Position numbers and translations under genes: made by a program. From the NCBI RefSeq assembly GCF_004014875.1, contig NZ_CP034929.1, forward strand, positions 1,426,001-1,490,000: a stretch of DNA of 64,000 nucleotides, in the 5' to 3' direction. Position 1 is the first letter of the stretch, and every line of letters begins with the position of its first letter. Shown here in pieces: positions 10,065-18,325 of the stretch. The notes below the pieces were generated by a model, which was not told the DNA's origin, searched no databases, and worked only from the letters and a program-made list of their open reading frames with translations. This stretch comes from Nocardioides yefusunii (lineage in GTDB: Bacteria; Actinomycetota; Actinomycetes; Propionibacteriales; Nocardioidaceae).

Positions 10065-10989
10065 GCCTCGTCCCGACGCACGGACGTGTCCAGGAGTTCC
10101 TCCACGATCGTGGCGAACCGGTCCACGGCACGCCCGTCGCACCACCCTTCCCAGTCGTTCCCGTCGAGGGCGGCGGCCCTGCGCACGACGTCGTCCCACG
10201 CAGTTCCTGCGGTGTCGCCGACCAGCACGGCGGGAAGGTTCTCGGCGACCACGTGGGCGGTGGTGGCCTGTTCGTCGAACGGTCGCTCGGCGGGCACCAG
10301 CACCGACGGCTCAGCACTGTCCAATCCCAGTGCCGGGTCGCCTCCTGCAGCGCGATGACGGTCGCGGCGTCGAAGACGTCCCCGCCGTCACCGCACAGCA
10401 GGGTCGCGGAGCCGCCGCGCCCCGTCCTCGCCGAGCGGGACACGACGGCGTCAGGGGGGGGCGGGGGAGAACCGGGACACGGCTCCCACGCCTAGGAACC
10501 GGTTCACGGTCGAGGCCGCTAGGCCGGGCAGGAGGTCGGGGGTGAAGGCGTCGGGCCACGCGCCCACGAGGGCGTCGGCGCACCGGAAGCCCAGCGTGTG
10601 GGCGTCGTCGTCGCGTCGTCCAGGTGCGGTCATCCCCATCGCGGGCACCCGAGCAAACGGGCCAGGTCGGTCACCTCCATCGACTGGTCGACGACCAGTG
10701 CCGCGGGGTGCGTGTCGGCGACCCACCCGGCGGTGCGAGCGGCCCGACCCTGCAGTCGGCGGTGGTGGGTGGGCGTCCAGTGCAGCGGCGCCGTGCCGGT
10801 CCCGGGACCGGCAGGTGTGGGGTGGTCGTCGCGGGGCAGCTGGATCCACTCACCGGGCCAGGCCTGGGGGTGAGGGAGCGAGGACAGACCGATGACCCCG
10901 ACCCCGAGATGCTCGGCGACGCTCCGCGCCAGCTGCTGGGCGCGCACGAGATGCCCGCTGCCGACGTGGTGCACGTAGTGGCCGATCAT
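10056..10989 (-). pseudogene. Frameshifted MurG/GT1-like glycosyltransferase
   Basis: From ATG 10989 on the minus strand: MIGHYVHHVGSGHLVRAQQL, a GT1/MurG-like opening (GHYVHH-x-GRGHL in relatives). The homology then passes through at least three frame changes: RRDDDAHTLGFRCADALVGA from about 10640; GSATLLCGDGGDVFDAATV from about 10430; and SVLVPAERPFDEQATTAHVV with DWEGWCDGRAVDRFATIVEE from about 10320. The order of pieces matches one intact protein of roughly 320 residues. A homopolymer-rich spot (seven or more G near 10456) coincides with one break. It sits between two other damaged glycosyltransferases of the same orientation. Confidence 0.75.
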
Positions 10990-11950
10990 GCCACCGCCTC
11001 CCGGGCGAGGCTGCGGCACGGGACAGGCGGGCGGCACGACGCATCGCCATGCCCAGTGCCCCGACGCCGCCGCCGGGAACCAGCACACCGACCGCCGGCG
11101 TGACGAACTCGGGGCGACCGCCGCGGGCGTAGCCGGCCATCGGGGTGCCGCACGCCAGGGCCTCGGCGGCCACCAGCCCGAACGGCCCCTCCCAAGCCGG
11201 ACTCACCACGGCGACGTCGGCCGACGCCACCCAGCGGCGCAGTTCCTCCTGCGGGAGGTGGCCGAGGAACCGGGCGCCACGCCCGAGTCGGGGAACCACC
11301 TCGGTGGTGTGGTACTCGGCGTCCACCACCGGCCCGGCCAGCACCAGCGGGGTCCGGGCGGTGCGCGCCGCGTCGATGGCATCGTGTGGTGCCTTCTCCG
11401 GGACGATCCGTCCCGACCAGACGGCGTGGTGCCGACCCGTCACGCCCGCAGCCGTGGGGTGAGGCTCGTAGCCCGGGGGCTGCCAGCGCAGGACGTCGAC
11501 CCCGTTGGAGACATGCGGGACCCAGCCGCCGCGCAGCACCCGTGACCACGCAGTCGCGGTGTCGCCGGAGACGGCCACGAACGAGCCGGGGGCACGCGTA
11601 CCCGTGACGGCGTCGCGCAGTCGACCCGTCAGCGGCGTGTGCAGGGCGGTGAGCATGGGCGCAGGAATGGTGTGCGCGCGGGTGATCGGCACGGGGGAGA
11701 GGCTGTGGTTGTGGATCACGTGGAACTGGGGGAGCACCAGCGCCTCCCGGCCCCAGCGTCGACGGATCTCCACGGCAGCTCCGGGGGGCAGCGTGATCAG
11801 CGCATCGGCTGCCGGGACAAGGACGTCGAGGGCCGCGTCGTGGGCGCCGCGGTTTCGGTGGTGCGGGTTGCGCAGGTCATGGACGGTGAACACCAGTGGG
11901 AGGCCCCGACGACGCAGGGCAGCGGTCCACGCAGCCGGTCTGTCGTTCAT
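10850..11950 (-). pseudogene. Chimeric family 4 glycosyltransferase made by deletion between two GT genes
   Basis: An open frame of 366 codons whose two halves appear to come from different GT4-type enzymes. Residues 1-75 (PLVFTVHDLRNPHHRNRGAH; AADALITLPPGAAVEIRRRW; REALVLP) belong in the middle of one family. From about residue 76 (QFHVIHNHSLSPVPITRAH) the sequence jumps to the front part of another GT4 and continues normally (WSGRIVPEKAPHDAIDAART; VSPAWEGPFGLVAAEALACG). The join is near 11725. The last ~80 residues are out of frame with GT4 homology and overlap the start of the next gene. The catalytic EX7E-like region is kept but the N-terminal acceptor domain is incomplete, so activity is doubtful. 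Confidence 0.65.
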
Positions 11951-11959
11951 GGTTCACAG

Positions 11960-11984
11960 GTACCCCTGCGGGCATGGGGCATGC
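11960..11984 (-). promoter_or_regulatory. Sigma-B-type promoter before the glycosyltransferase operon
   Basis: On the minus strand GCATGCC, 12 bases, then GGGTAC (GCAT-N15-GGGTAC), ending 9 bases before ATG 11950. The downstream gene has lost its usual N-terminal part, so the present spacing may have been created by that deletion. Confidence 0.45.
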
Positions 11985-12034
11985 GTGCTGCGCCGGGATC
12001 GGGGTGCAGCCGTGCCTCTGCGAGAATCGGGGAT

Positions 12035-12658
12035 GTGTACGTGAAGATCTGTGGCCTCCGCACCTCCGACCACGCCCGGGTGGCGGTGGAGGCGGGAGCC
12101 GACGCCGTCGGTGTGGTGATGAACCGCACCAGCGTCCGTCGGGCCACCGAGGACGAGGCGCGTGAGGTCATCACCGCGACCCGCGCCGCCGCGCACGTGG
12201 CTGATCGCGTCGTCGACACCGTGCTCGTCGTCAACGACATGGCGGCCGTCGAGGCTGCGGAGATCGCGGCTCGGCTCGGCTTTGACGTGCTGCAGTTGCA
12301 CGGCAAGGCGTACGGCGAGGAGGACTTCGCCGCGGCTCGGGCCGTGTTGCCCCGGATCTGGCGCGCCACCTCGCTCGATCTCGACCCGCCGCTCACCGTC
12401 GGCGCGTGGGGCGAGGAGATGCTGCTCCTCGACGCTCCCAAGCCGGGATCGGGTGAGCGCTGGGACCTGTCGGTCCTGGCCGGCAGTGCACCGCAGGGAC
12501 ACTGGCTCGTCGCCGGTGGCCTGGCGCCGGGCAACGTCGCCGAGGCCGTCGACGTCGTGAAGCCGTGGGGCGTCGACGTCTCCAGTGGTGTGGAGGTCGA
12601 ACCGGGGGAGAAGTCCTCGGACCTGATCCGCGCCTTCGTGGCGGCCGCGCGTCGCTGA
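12035..12658 (+). CDS. trpF: Phosphoribosylanthranilate isomerase
   Basis: A 207-residue TIM-barrel enzyme that converts N-(5-phosphoribosyl)anthranilate to CdRP in tryptophan synthesis. The start MYVKICGLRTSDHARVAVEA holds the catalytic Cys in KICGL; LQLHGKAYG and LLLDAPKPGSGERWDLSVL carry the general-acid Asp and phosphate-loop region; VAGGLAPGNV and GVDVSSGVE are family signatures. GTG 12035 is chosen because it gives the normal two to three residues before KICG; GTG 12041 is possible. It stands apart from other trp genes, as is common for trpF in actinobacteria. Confidence 0.93.
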   Translation: MYVKICGLRTSDHARVAVEAGADAVGVVMNRTSVRRATEDEAREVITATRAAAHVADRVVDTVLVVNDMAAVEAAEIAARLGFDVLQLHGKAYGEEDFAAARAVLPRIWRATSLDLDPPLTVGAWGEEMLLLDAPKPGSGERWDLSVLAGSAPQGHWLVAGGLAPGNVAEAVDVVKPWGVDVSSGVEVEPGEKSSDLIRAFVAAARR

Positions 12659-12662
12659 TCGT

Positions 12663-12684
12663 ATGCCCCTTCCGTCGGGGGCAT
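12663..12684 (+). terminator. Short hairpin after trpF
   Basis: ATGCCCC (12663-12669) pairs with GGGGCAT (12678-12684) around an 8-base loop, five bases after the trpF stop. Weak, without a T-run. Confidence 0.4.
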
Positions 12685-12704
12685 GAACGCGTCAGAGTGG
12701 GCAG

Positions 12705-13202
12705 ATGCCCACGGACGATGACGGCGTCGAACGCACCGAGGACGGCCGCTACATCGTCGTCAACGGACGACGCTGGCGAGCCAGTGACCCCTCGATCCCC
12801 GAGAAACTGCGTCAGGAACTCGTCAACGTGCTGATGGCCGCACGTCGGGCGGTGCGTACCGAGGGCGACGGAGCGCGTCATCGGGTCCAGGACGCGAAGG
12901 TTGCGTTGGGGGAACGCGGCCAGGCGTGGTGGGAGACGGTCGACGACGAGGCGCTGCGGGTCCGCGTGGCGGCGACGGCCCGGTCGCTGCTGCGCCATCG
13001 TGAAGGAACGATCTGCCCCAGCGACGTTGCGCGTGTGGTGGGTGGTGAGTCCTGGCGCGAGCGGATGGACCTGGTCCGCGAGGTGGCATTCGCGTTGGCT
13101 GACGAAGGAATGGTCCAGGTCACCCGAGGCGGTGAGCCCGTGGCGCGGGGCGAGGGGTCAGGCCCGGTGCGGATCGCCCGAGGCGAGAACTTCCCCGAGT
13201 GA
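12705..13202 (+). CDS. DUF3253 domain protein
   Basis: A 165-residue protein. The first part GRYIVVNGRRWRASDPSIPE and LRQELVNVLMAARRAV is a conserved actinobacterial module. The second part (VAATARSLLRHREGTICPSD; DLVREVAFALADEGMVQVTR; GPVRIARG) is a compact winged-helix-like DUF3253 domain. The family has no established function; a nucleic-acid-binding role is only suggested by the fold. ATG 12705 is preceded by CAGAGT six bases upstream, a -10-like box at the distance expected for a leaderless mRNA. A large hairpin follows. Confidence 0.8.
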   Translation: MPTDDDGVERTEDGRYIVVNGRRWRASDPSIPEKLRQELVNVLMAARRAVRTEGDGARHRVQDAKVALGERGQAWWETVDDEALRVRVAATARSLLRHREGTICPSDVARVVGGESWRERMDLVREVAFALADEGMVQVTRGGEPVARGEGSGPVRIARGENFPE

Positions 13203-13218
13203 CCTCTCGTCCACCCCG

Positions 13219-13266
13219 GGACGTCATCAGGATCGAGGGCTTGAGCCCTCGATCCTGATGACGTCC
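13219..13266 (+). terminator. Very long perfect inverted repeat after the DUF3253 gene
   Basis: Bases 13219-13241 are the exact reverse complement of 13244-13266, a 23-bp arm with only TG between (the real loop will open a few pairs). It lies between two convergent genes and can act on both strands. GACGTCCGGCG at its end is repeated at 13279. Confidence 0.7.
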
Positions 13267-13319
13267 GGCGGTGGGTTGACGTCCGGCGTCCGGGCGTTCG
13301 ATCAACCGGGAAATGGCAC

Positions 13320-13352
13320 GAGGCCCTGATCCGCAGAGCGGATCAGGGCCTC
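13320..13352 (-). terminator. Hairpin after the cold-shock gene
   Basis: A 15-bp perfect stem, 13320-13334 with 13338-13352, loop AGA, 19 bases downstream of the csp stop in the minus direction. Confidence 0.7.
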
Positions 13353-13371
13353 GGCAAAGATCTCAGAGAGA

Positions 13372-13578
13372 TCAGAGGGGGCGAACGTTCTCAGCCTGGG
13401 GACCCTTGGGGCCCTGGGCGAGGTCGAACTCGACCTTCTGGTTCTCGTCGAGCGACTTGAAGCCGTTGCTCTGGATGGCGGAGAAGTGAACGAAGACGTC
13501 GTCGCCGCCGTTGTCCTGAGCGATGAAGCCGAAGCCCTTCTCAGCGTTGAACCACTTGACGGTGCCCTGAGTAGCCAT
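13372..13578 (-). CDS. cspA: Cold-shock protein, CspA family
   Basis: A 68-residue single OB-fold RNA/DNA chaperone. RNP1 is KGFGFIAQD (residues 14-22) and RNP2 is DVFVHFSAI (27-35); the opening [18 protein letters not shown] is nearly invariant. It melts RNA secondary structure in the cytoplasm; in actinobacteria some paralogues are constitutive. About 200 bp without a gene separate it from prfC, enough for a long 5' leader. The gene is followed by a clear terminator. Confidence 0.97.
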   Translation of the reverse strand: MATQGTVKWFNAEKGFGFIAQDNGGDDVFVHFSAIQSNGFKSLDENQKVEFDLAQGPKGPQAENVRPL

Positions 13579-13785
13579 GTTTCTGATCCTTTGTGTTCAA
13601 ACCAGTCGCACTGTGCGACCGGGTCGTGCTGAAGACATCTGACCGAGCTGATGTCCAGCGAACCGAAGACCAGAACTGCAACCGATACCGCCACGCAACC
13701 TTCCGCGCGGCCAGGACAACGCGAGCGTCATCCCTTCAACAAGTCCCACCGTAGCCCACTGGCGGGAGAATGTCTTGTCCTCGTC

Positions 13786-15351
13786 TCAGACGCCGCCGGC
13801 GGGCAGCGCGTCGAGTCGCACGTCCGGGTTGTCACGAGCGGTCGCGTTGGCCCGCCACTGGTCGGCGAAGAGCACCACGTGGGTGCCGTCGCGACGCTGC
13901 AGAACCTCGCAACCGCGGGCTCCCTTGAGCGCCTCGGCACCGGCCGCGTCGGTGACCCGGGCGACCTTGTAGTCGAGGCGCGCCAAGCGGATCGGGGAGT
14001 TGAACTCGTTGAGCATGCGGTCCTCGACAACCTCGAACTGCAGCGGTCCGACCGCGGCGAGGACGGGGTTCTGGTCGCCACGCAGGTCGGAACGGAGCAC
14101 TTGGACGACGCCTTCCTGGTCCAGCTGCTCGATGCCCTTGCGGAACTGCTTGAAGCGCGAGATGTCGCCGGCAGATGCGGTCATGAAGTGCTCGGGGGCG
14201 AAGGAGGGAACCTTCGGGAACTCGATCTTGTCGCCGGTGAAGATCGTGTCGCCCACACGCAGGGAGTTGGCGTTGACCAGACCGATGATGTCGCCGGGGT
14301 AGGCGTGCTCCACCGAGGTGGTCTCGCGCCCGAAGACGGTCTGGGCGAACTTCGTCGCGAACGGACGGCCGGTCTCGGCGTGCGTCACGACCATGCCGCG
14401 CTCGAACTCGCCCGAGACGATGCGGGCGTACGCCAGACGGTCACGGTGGGCGGAGTTCATGCCCGACTGGACCTTGAAGACGAAGGCGGAGAACTCGTCC
14501 TCGGGGTTGCGCAGGGTGCCGTCGACGCCGGGGGTGGGGCTAGGGGCAGGAGCGAGCTCCAGCAGCAGTTCCAGGAGCTGGGCGATGCCGAAGTTCTGCA
14601 GCGCGGAGGCGAACATCACCGGGGTGGTCTCGCCGGCCAGGAACGTGGCCTGGTCGTGGTTGGCCTCCTCGAGGTCGAGCAGCTGGTGCTCCTCGAAGGC
14701 GGCCTCCCAGACGAGACGGTCGTCCTCGCCGACCTGCTCCGACGACATGCGCGTCTCGGGAGCGATCGTGGCGCCACCGGCGGTGCGGGTGTACTTGATG
14801 AACTCGCCACTGCGGCGGTCCAGCACGCCTCGGAAGTCGCCGGCCTCGCCGACCGGCCAGGTCAGCGGCGTCGGACGGATCTTGATCTGGTCCTGGATGT
14901 TGTCCATCAGTTCCAGCGGGGACAGACCGGGGCGGTCCCACTTGTTGATGACCGTGATCACCGGGATGCCGCGCAGGGCACAGACCCGGAACAGCTTGAG
15001 CGTCTGCGGCTCGAGACCCTTACCGGCGTCGATCATCATCACCGCGGAGTCCACGGCGGAGAGCACGCGGTAGGTGTCCTCGGAGAAGTCGGAGTGGCCC
15101 GGGGTGTCGACCAGGTTGATCACGTGGCCGCGGTAGTCGAACTGGAGTGCGGCGGAGGTGATGGAGATGCCTCGGGCCTTCTCCATGGCCATCCAGTCCG
15201 AGACGGTGGCCTTGCGGTCACCCTTGCCGTGCACTGCGCCGGCCTCGTTGATGGCGCGCGCGTGCAGCGCCAGCGCTTCGGTGGTGGTGGACTTACCGGC
15301 GTCAGGGTGGCTGATGACGGCGAATGTACGGCGGGGTCGGGTGTCGAGCAC
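13786..15351 (-). CDS. prfC: Peptide chain release factor 3
   Basis: A 521-residue translational GTPase that recycles RF1/RF2 from the ribosome after termination. G1 is SHPDAGKST (about residues 14-22), G3 is DTPGHSDF (about 82-89) and G4 is NKWD (about 137-140). Domain II (RDRLAYARIVSGEFERGMVV) and the RF3-specific C-terminal domain (GVVQVLRSDLRGDQNPVLAA; GPLQFEVVEDRM) are complete. The GTG start at 15351 gives the normal N-terminus just before the P-loop. It appears monocistronic. Confidence 0.95.
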   Translation of the reverse strand: MLDTRPRRTFAVISHPDAGKSTTTEALALHARAINEAGAVHGKGDRKATVSDWMAMEKARGISITSAALQFDYRGHVINLVDTPGHSDFSEDTYRVLSAVDSAVMMIDAGKGLEPQTLKLFRVCALRGIPVITVINKWDRPGLSPLELMDNIQDQIKIRPTPLTWPVGEAGDFRGVLDRRSGEFIKYTRTAGGATIAPETRMSSEQVGEDDRLVWEAAFEEHQLLDLEEANHDQATFLAGETTPVMFASALQNFGIAQLLELLLELAPAPSPTPGVDGTLRNPEDEFSAFVFKVQSGMNSAHRDRLAYARIVSGEFERGMVVTHAETGRPFATKFAQTVFGRETTSVEHAYPGDIIGLVNANSLRVGDTIFTGDKIEFPKVPSFAPEHFMTASAGDISRFKQFRKGIEQLDQEGVVQVLRSDLRGDQNPVLAAVGPLQFEVVEDRMLNEFNSPIRLARLDYKVARVTDAAGAEALKGARGCEVLQRRDGTHVVLFADQWRANATARDNPDVRLDALPAGGV

Positions 15352-15619
15352 CGAACGAATCTACCGCCCGGGAGTGACAACCACCGACTCAGCAGTCAGG
15401 AGGCCTGATCTCGGCCTTGCCTGAGGGGTGGAGCGAACGTGTCGGAGGACTCGGGGATGCTCAGGGTGTGGACCGAGTGGAGACCGAGAGCGTGCTGAGG
15501 CGGACGAGTGCACCGCGAACACTCCCGCCTCCTCCCGAGCGGAAGTGGTGGCGTGCGCCGCGCAGGAGCCTCCGTCATTCGGGCTGTCGACAGCGGTGCT
15601 CGACGTCGCCCGTTCGGGG

Positions 15620-16087
15620 TCAGGTCTCGTCTGTCTGCAGGGCGTCCCGAATTCGTCCGGTGATCCGCGCCAGATGAGCCACGTCCTCGGCGTCGAGGTG
15701 GTCGAAGACCGCGCGGCGGACCTCGGCCAGGTGGGTCGGGGCCATTTCACGCAGCGCTCCCCAGCCGGTCTCGGTGAGGCGGGCGATCTGGACCCGACGG
15801 TTGGTCGGTGAGGTGACGCGCTCCATCCAGCCGCGTTCCTCGAGCTTGCCCACGGCGTGAGTGAGCCGCGACGGGCTGACCCAGGCGCGCTGGGCCAGCT
15901 CGCCCATGGTGATCGCGCCGTCGGGAGCATCCGAGGTGCAGGCCAGGATCGTGTAGTAGGAGTGGCTGATGCCGAAGTCACGTCGCAGTTGACGGTCGAG
16001 TGCCTGGGGGAGGAGGTACGCGACGGCGCCCAGGCCGAGCCAGGCGTCCATCTCGTCGTCGGAGAGCCAGTCGACGTCGTTGGTCAT
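15620..16087 (-). CDS. MarR-family transcriptional regulator of the ribA-ribD unit
   Basis: A 155-residue winged-helix repressor. The dimerisation helix region is LGLGAVAYLLPQALDRQLRR; the wHTH is GAITMGELAQRAWVSPSRLT and AVGKLEERGWMERV, with the wing TSPTNRRVQIARLTETGW. ATG 16087 overlaps the ribD stop (ATGA), so it is the third gene of ribA-ribD-marR; an open frame reaching further upstream is inside ribD. A near-symmetrical TTGA/TCAA inverted repeat covers the ribA ribosome binding site (17807-17855), so autoregulation of the operon is a reasonable inference. The ligand is unknown. Confidence 0.88.
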   Translation of the reverse strand: MTNDVDWLSDDEMDAWLGLGAVAYLLPQALDRQLRRDFGISHSYYTILACTSDAPDGAITMGELAQRAWVSPSRLTHAVGKLEERGWMERVTSPTNRRVQIARLTETGWGALREMAPTHLAEVRRAVFDHLDAEDVAHLARITGRIRDALQTDET

Positions 16088-17121
16088 CGGATCTCCTCCT
16101 GGGTGCGCGCGGCGAGCAGGTCGACACGCAGGTCGGCTCCGACGCGGCGGTGGTCGACCATCTCGCCGCGCCACAGTTCGGCCATCGTAGGGGCGCCCTC
16201 ACCGGTGAAGAGCCCGCGGGCGTCGCTCCCTCCGAAGAGAGCGGGGGCGAGGTAGAGCACGTACTGGTCGACGAGTCCCTGGCGGTGGAAGTCGCCGGCC
16301 ACGGCGGCTCCGCCCTCCACGAGGAGCTGGACGACGCCTTCGGCGCCGAGGGTGTCGAGGACGTCGGTCAGCGGCCCCGACATCTCGGTGCAGGGGTGCA
16401 CCTTGGCGCCCTCGGGTGCATGTCCGAGCACGATCCGGCGCGGGTGGGGACCGTCGACGTGCCGGACGTCGAGCGCGGGGTCGTCGAGTCGGACGGTGCC
16501 CGCGCCGACCAGGATCGCGTCGCTCTCGGCGCGTAGCTGGTGGGCGTCGGCGCGGGCCTCGGGGCCGGTGATCCACTGGCTGGTGCCGTCGGGGGCAGCG
16601 GTGCGTCCGTCGAGGGTCGCGCCCATCTTGAGCAGCACCCACGGGCGGCCGGTGCGGCGGTGATGGACGTAGGGACGCAGCAGTGCCTCGGCCTCGGTGC
16701 GCAGGACGTCGGTGACGACTTCCACGCCTGCCTCACGGAGCAGGGCGACGCCGTGGCCGCTGACGCGTTCGTCGGGGTCGAGCATGGCCACGACGACGCG
16801 GCGCACGCCGGCGTCGCGCAGGGTCTCGGCGCACGACGGGGTCCGCTTGCCCTCGAACCGCACGCACGGTTCGAGCGTGACGAACACCGTGGCGCCGGCG
16901 ACGTCGGTTCCCGCTTCGCGAGCGGCGGCCACCGCGGCTGCCTCGGCGTGGAGTCCTCCGGGCTCACCGGTGGCACCGGTGAACACCTGACCGTCGGTGG
17001 TCATCAGAACGGCCCCGACCCACGGGTTGGGGTGTGCACGGACGCGGGCGGTCGCGGCGACCGCCAGCGCCCGCCGGACGCCGTCGACATCGGTGGGGAT
17101 GACGGGCAGGGAGGTGCTCAT
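16084..17121 (-). CDS. ribD: Bifunctional pyrimidine deaminase/reductase of riboflavin synthesis
   Basis: A 345-residue two-domain enzyme. The N-terminal deaminase (about residues 15-150) has HAEAAAV and LEPCVRFEGKRTPSC with the zinc His and two Cys ligands. The C-terminal reductase (about 160-345) has KMGATLDGRTAAPDGTSQW, DAILVGAGTVRLDDP and LVEGGAAVAGDF. It makes 5-amino-6-ribitylamino-uracil 5'-phosphate, precursor of riboflavin and also of the deazaflavin FO. ATG 17121 is preferred to an upstream start inside ribA. Only ribA and a MarR gene accompany it; ribE and ribH are not in the window. Confidence 0.93.
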   Translation of the reverse strand: MSTSLPVIPTDVDGVRRALAVAATARVRAHPNPWVGAVLMTTDGQVFTGATGEPGGLHAEAAAVAAAREAGTDVAGATVFVTLEPCVRFEGKRTPSCAETLRDAGVRRVVVAMLDPDERVSGHGVALLREAGVEVVTDVLRTEAEALLRPYVHHRRTGRPWVLLKMGATLDGRTAAPDGTSQWITGPEARADAHQLRAESDAILVGAGTVRLDDPALDVRHVDGPHPRRIVLGHAPEGAKVHPCTEMSGPLTDVLDTLGAEGVVQLLVEGGAAVAGDFHRQGLVDQYVLYLAPALFGGSDARGLFTGEGAPTMAELWRGEMVDHRRVGADLRVDLLAARTQEEIR

Positions 17122-17125
17122 GACC

Positions 17126-17797
17126 TCAGCCTGCCGCGATGGCGGGGGAGAGGTCGAGCGTGTGCCCGGTGACGTCACGCTTGGCCCTCAGGTAGGCCAC
17201 GTTGGAGGGGTTGGCGTGGACACCGGTGTGCACCTGGTGGGAGACCGTGATGCCGTGGCTGCGGAGCTGGGCGACCTTGTCAGGGTTGTTGGTCAGCAGG
17301 TCGACGTCGGTGATCCCGACGGCGACCAGCATCTGCGCCGCTGCGGTGTAGTCGCGTTCGTCGGCGCCGTGGCCGAGCGCTTCGTTGGCGGCGTAGGTGT
17401 CGAGGCCGGTGTCCTGGAGGGCGTAGGCGTCGAGCTTGTTGTAGAGGCCGATGCCGCGTCCCTCCTGACGCAGGTACAGCAGCACGCCGTCGTTCTCGGC
17501 GAGTGCCTTCATGGCCTCGTGGAGCTGGGGGCCGCAGTCGCACCGGGCGGAGCCGAAGACGTCGCCGGTGAGGCACTCGGAGTGCATCCGGATCTCGACG
17601 GTCTTCCCGGCCGCTGCCCTCTCGCGCCACCCTCCGAAGCCCAGGAGCAGGTGCTCCTGGCTGTCGAGAAGTCCGGTGAAGGTGAGGACATCGGCGACCT
17701 CGCGCTCCATGCGGGGGGCTTCGACGGGAACCTTGACGGCGCGACGCACGTCGGCCGGGGCGAGCGGGAGGTGCGGGGCGGGGACTGCAGGGGACAC
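17126..17797 (-). CDS. ribA: GTP cyclohydrolase II
   Basis: A 223-residue stand-alone GTP cyclohydrolase II, first step of riboflavin synthesis. Zinc-binding Cys residues lie in MHSECLTGDVFGSARCDCG (about residues 72-90), the catalytic loop is LYLRQEGRGIGLYNKLDAYA, and NNPDKVAQLRSHGI is the usual C-terminal signature. It is not fused to RibB as in many bacteria. The GTG start at 17797 has a near-perfect ribosome binding site (AAGGAG) 7 bases upstream, which is overlapped by a candidate MarR operator. It is followed closely by ribD and marR. Confidence 0.94.
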   Translation of the reverse strand: MSPAVPAPHLPLAPADVRRAVKVPVEAPRMEREVADVLTFTGLLDSQEHLLLGFGGWRERAAAGKTVEIRMHSECLTGDVFGSARCDCGPQLHEAMKALAENDGVLLYLRQEGRGIGLYNKLDAYALQDTGLDTYAANEALGHGADERDYTAAAQMLVAVGITDVDLLTNNPDKVAQLRSHGITVSHQVHTGVHANPSNVAYLRAKRDVTGHTLDLSPAIAAG

Positions 17798-17806
17798 CAG
17801 AACTCC

Positions 17807-17855
17807 TTGATTTCAACTTTCAAACAACAGTAGGTCTGCTTGAGAGTTGAATCAA
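17807..17855 (-). promoter_or_regulatory. Candidate MarR operator at the ribA promoter
   Basis: TTGATTTCAACTTTCAA (17807-17823) and TTGAGAGTTGAATCAA (17840-17855) are inverted copies of one another with one inserted base and one substitution, 16 bases apart. Each also has TTGA/TCAA ends. The inner copy runs into the ribA ribosome binding site. AT-rich against a GC-rich background. Confidence 0.55.
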
Positions 17856-17884
17856 GTCGTCCGTGGATGGGTGCGCTCCGGCAC

Positions 17885-18280
17885 TCAGTCCTGGACTCGT
17901 CCGCGCAGGCGCTTGGTCTCGCCGCGCTGCTTCTTCGCGTCCAGGCGGCGTCGCTGGGAGCCGCGGGTCGGCTTCGTGGGACGTCGGGACGCGACCCGGA
18001 CGAGTGCCTGGGTGAGCATCGCGGTCATTCGCTCCTCGGCCGCCTGACGGTTGCGCCACTGGGAGCGGTGCTCGGAGGCGACCACGGTGACCGACGTGCC
18101 CAGCTTGGCCATCAGTTGCTCGCGCAGGGGCTCGGGGATGGCCTTCGACTCGGCCGGGGACCATGTCAGTTGCACGCGGGAGTCGGTGGTGTTGACGTGC
18201 TGTCCGCCGGGCCCTGAGGCGCGGGAGAACCGCCAGATGAGCTCTGACTCAGGGATTTCGCGTCCCTGTACTCGAATCAC
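17885..18280 (-). CDS. arfB: Alternative ribosome-rescue factor B
   Basis: A 131-residue peptidyl-tRNA hydrolase that releases peptides from stalled ribosomes. The catalytic GGQ lies in SRASGPGGQHVNTTDSRVQL (about residues 19-38). The basic C-terminal tail (RRRLDAKKQRGETKRLRGRV), which enters the empty mRNA channel in E. coli ArfB, is present. GTG 18280, with AGGAG upstream, gives the usual short N-terminus (VIRVQGREIPESELIWRFSR); the longer frame upstream lacks homology. Divergent from glutamine synthetase III. Confidence 0.92.
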   Translation of the reverse strand: MIRVQGREIPESELIWRFSRASGPGGQHVNTTDSRVQLTWSPAESKAIPEPLREQLMAKLGTSVTVVASEHRSQWRNRQAAEERMTAMLTQALVRVASRRPTKPTRGSQRRRLDAKKQRGETKRLRGRVQD

Positions 18281-18325
18281 GTGAAGCTCCTGGTGCGAAG
18301 TGTGGGTGAAACATGGGCGTAGGAC

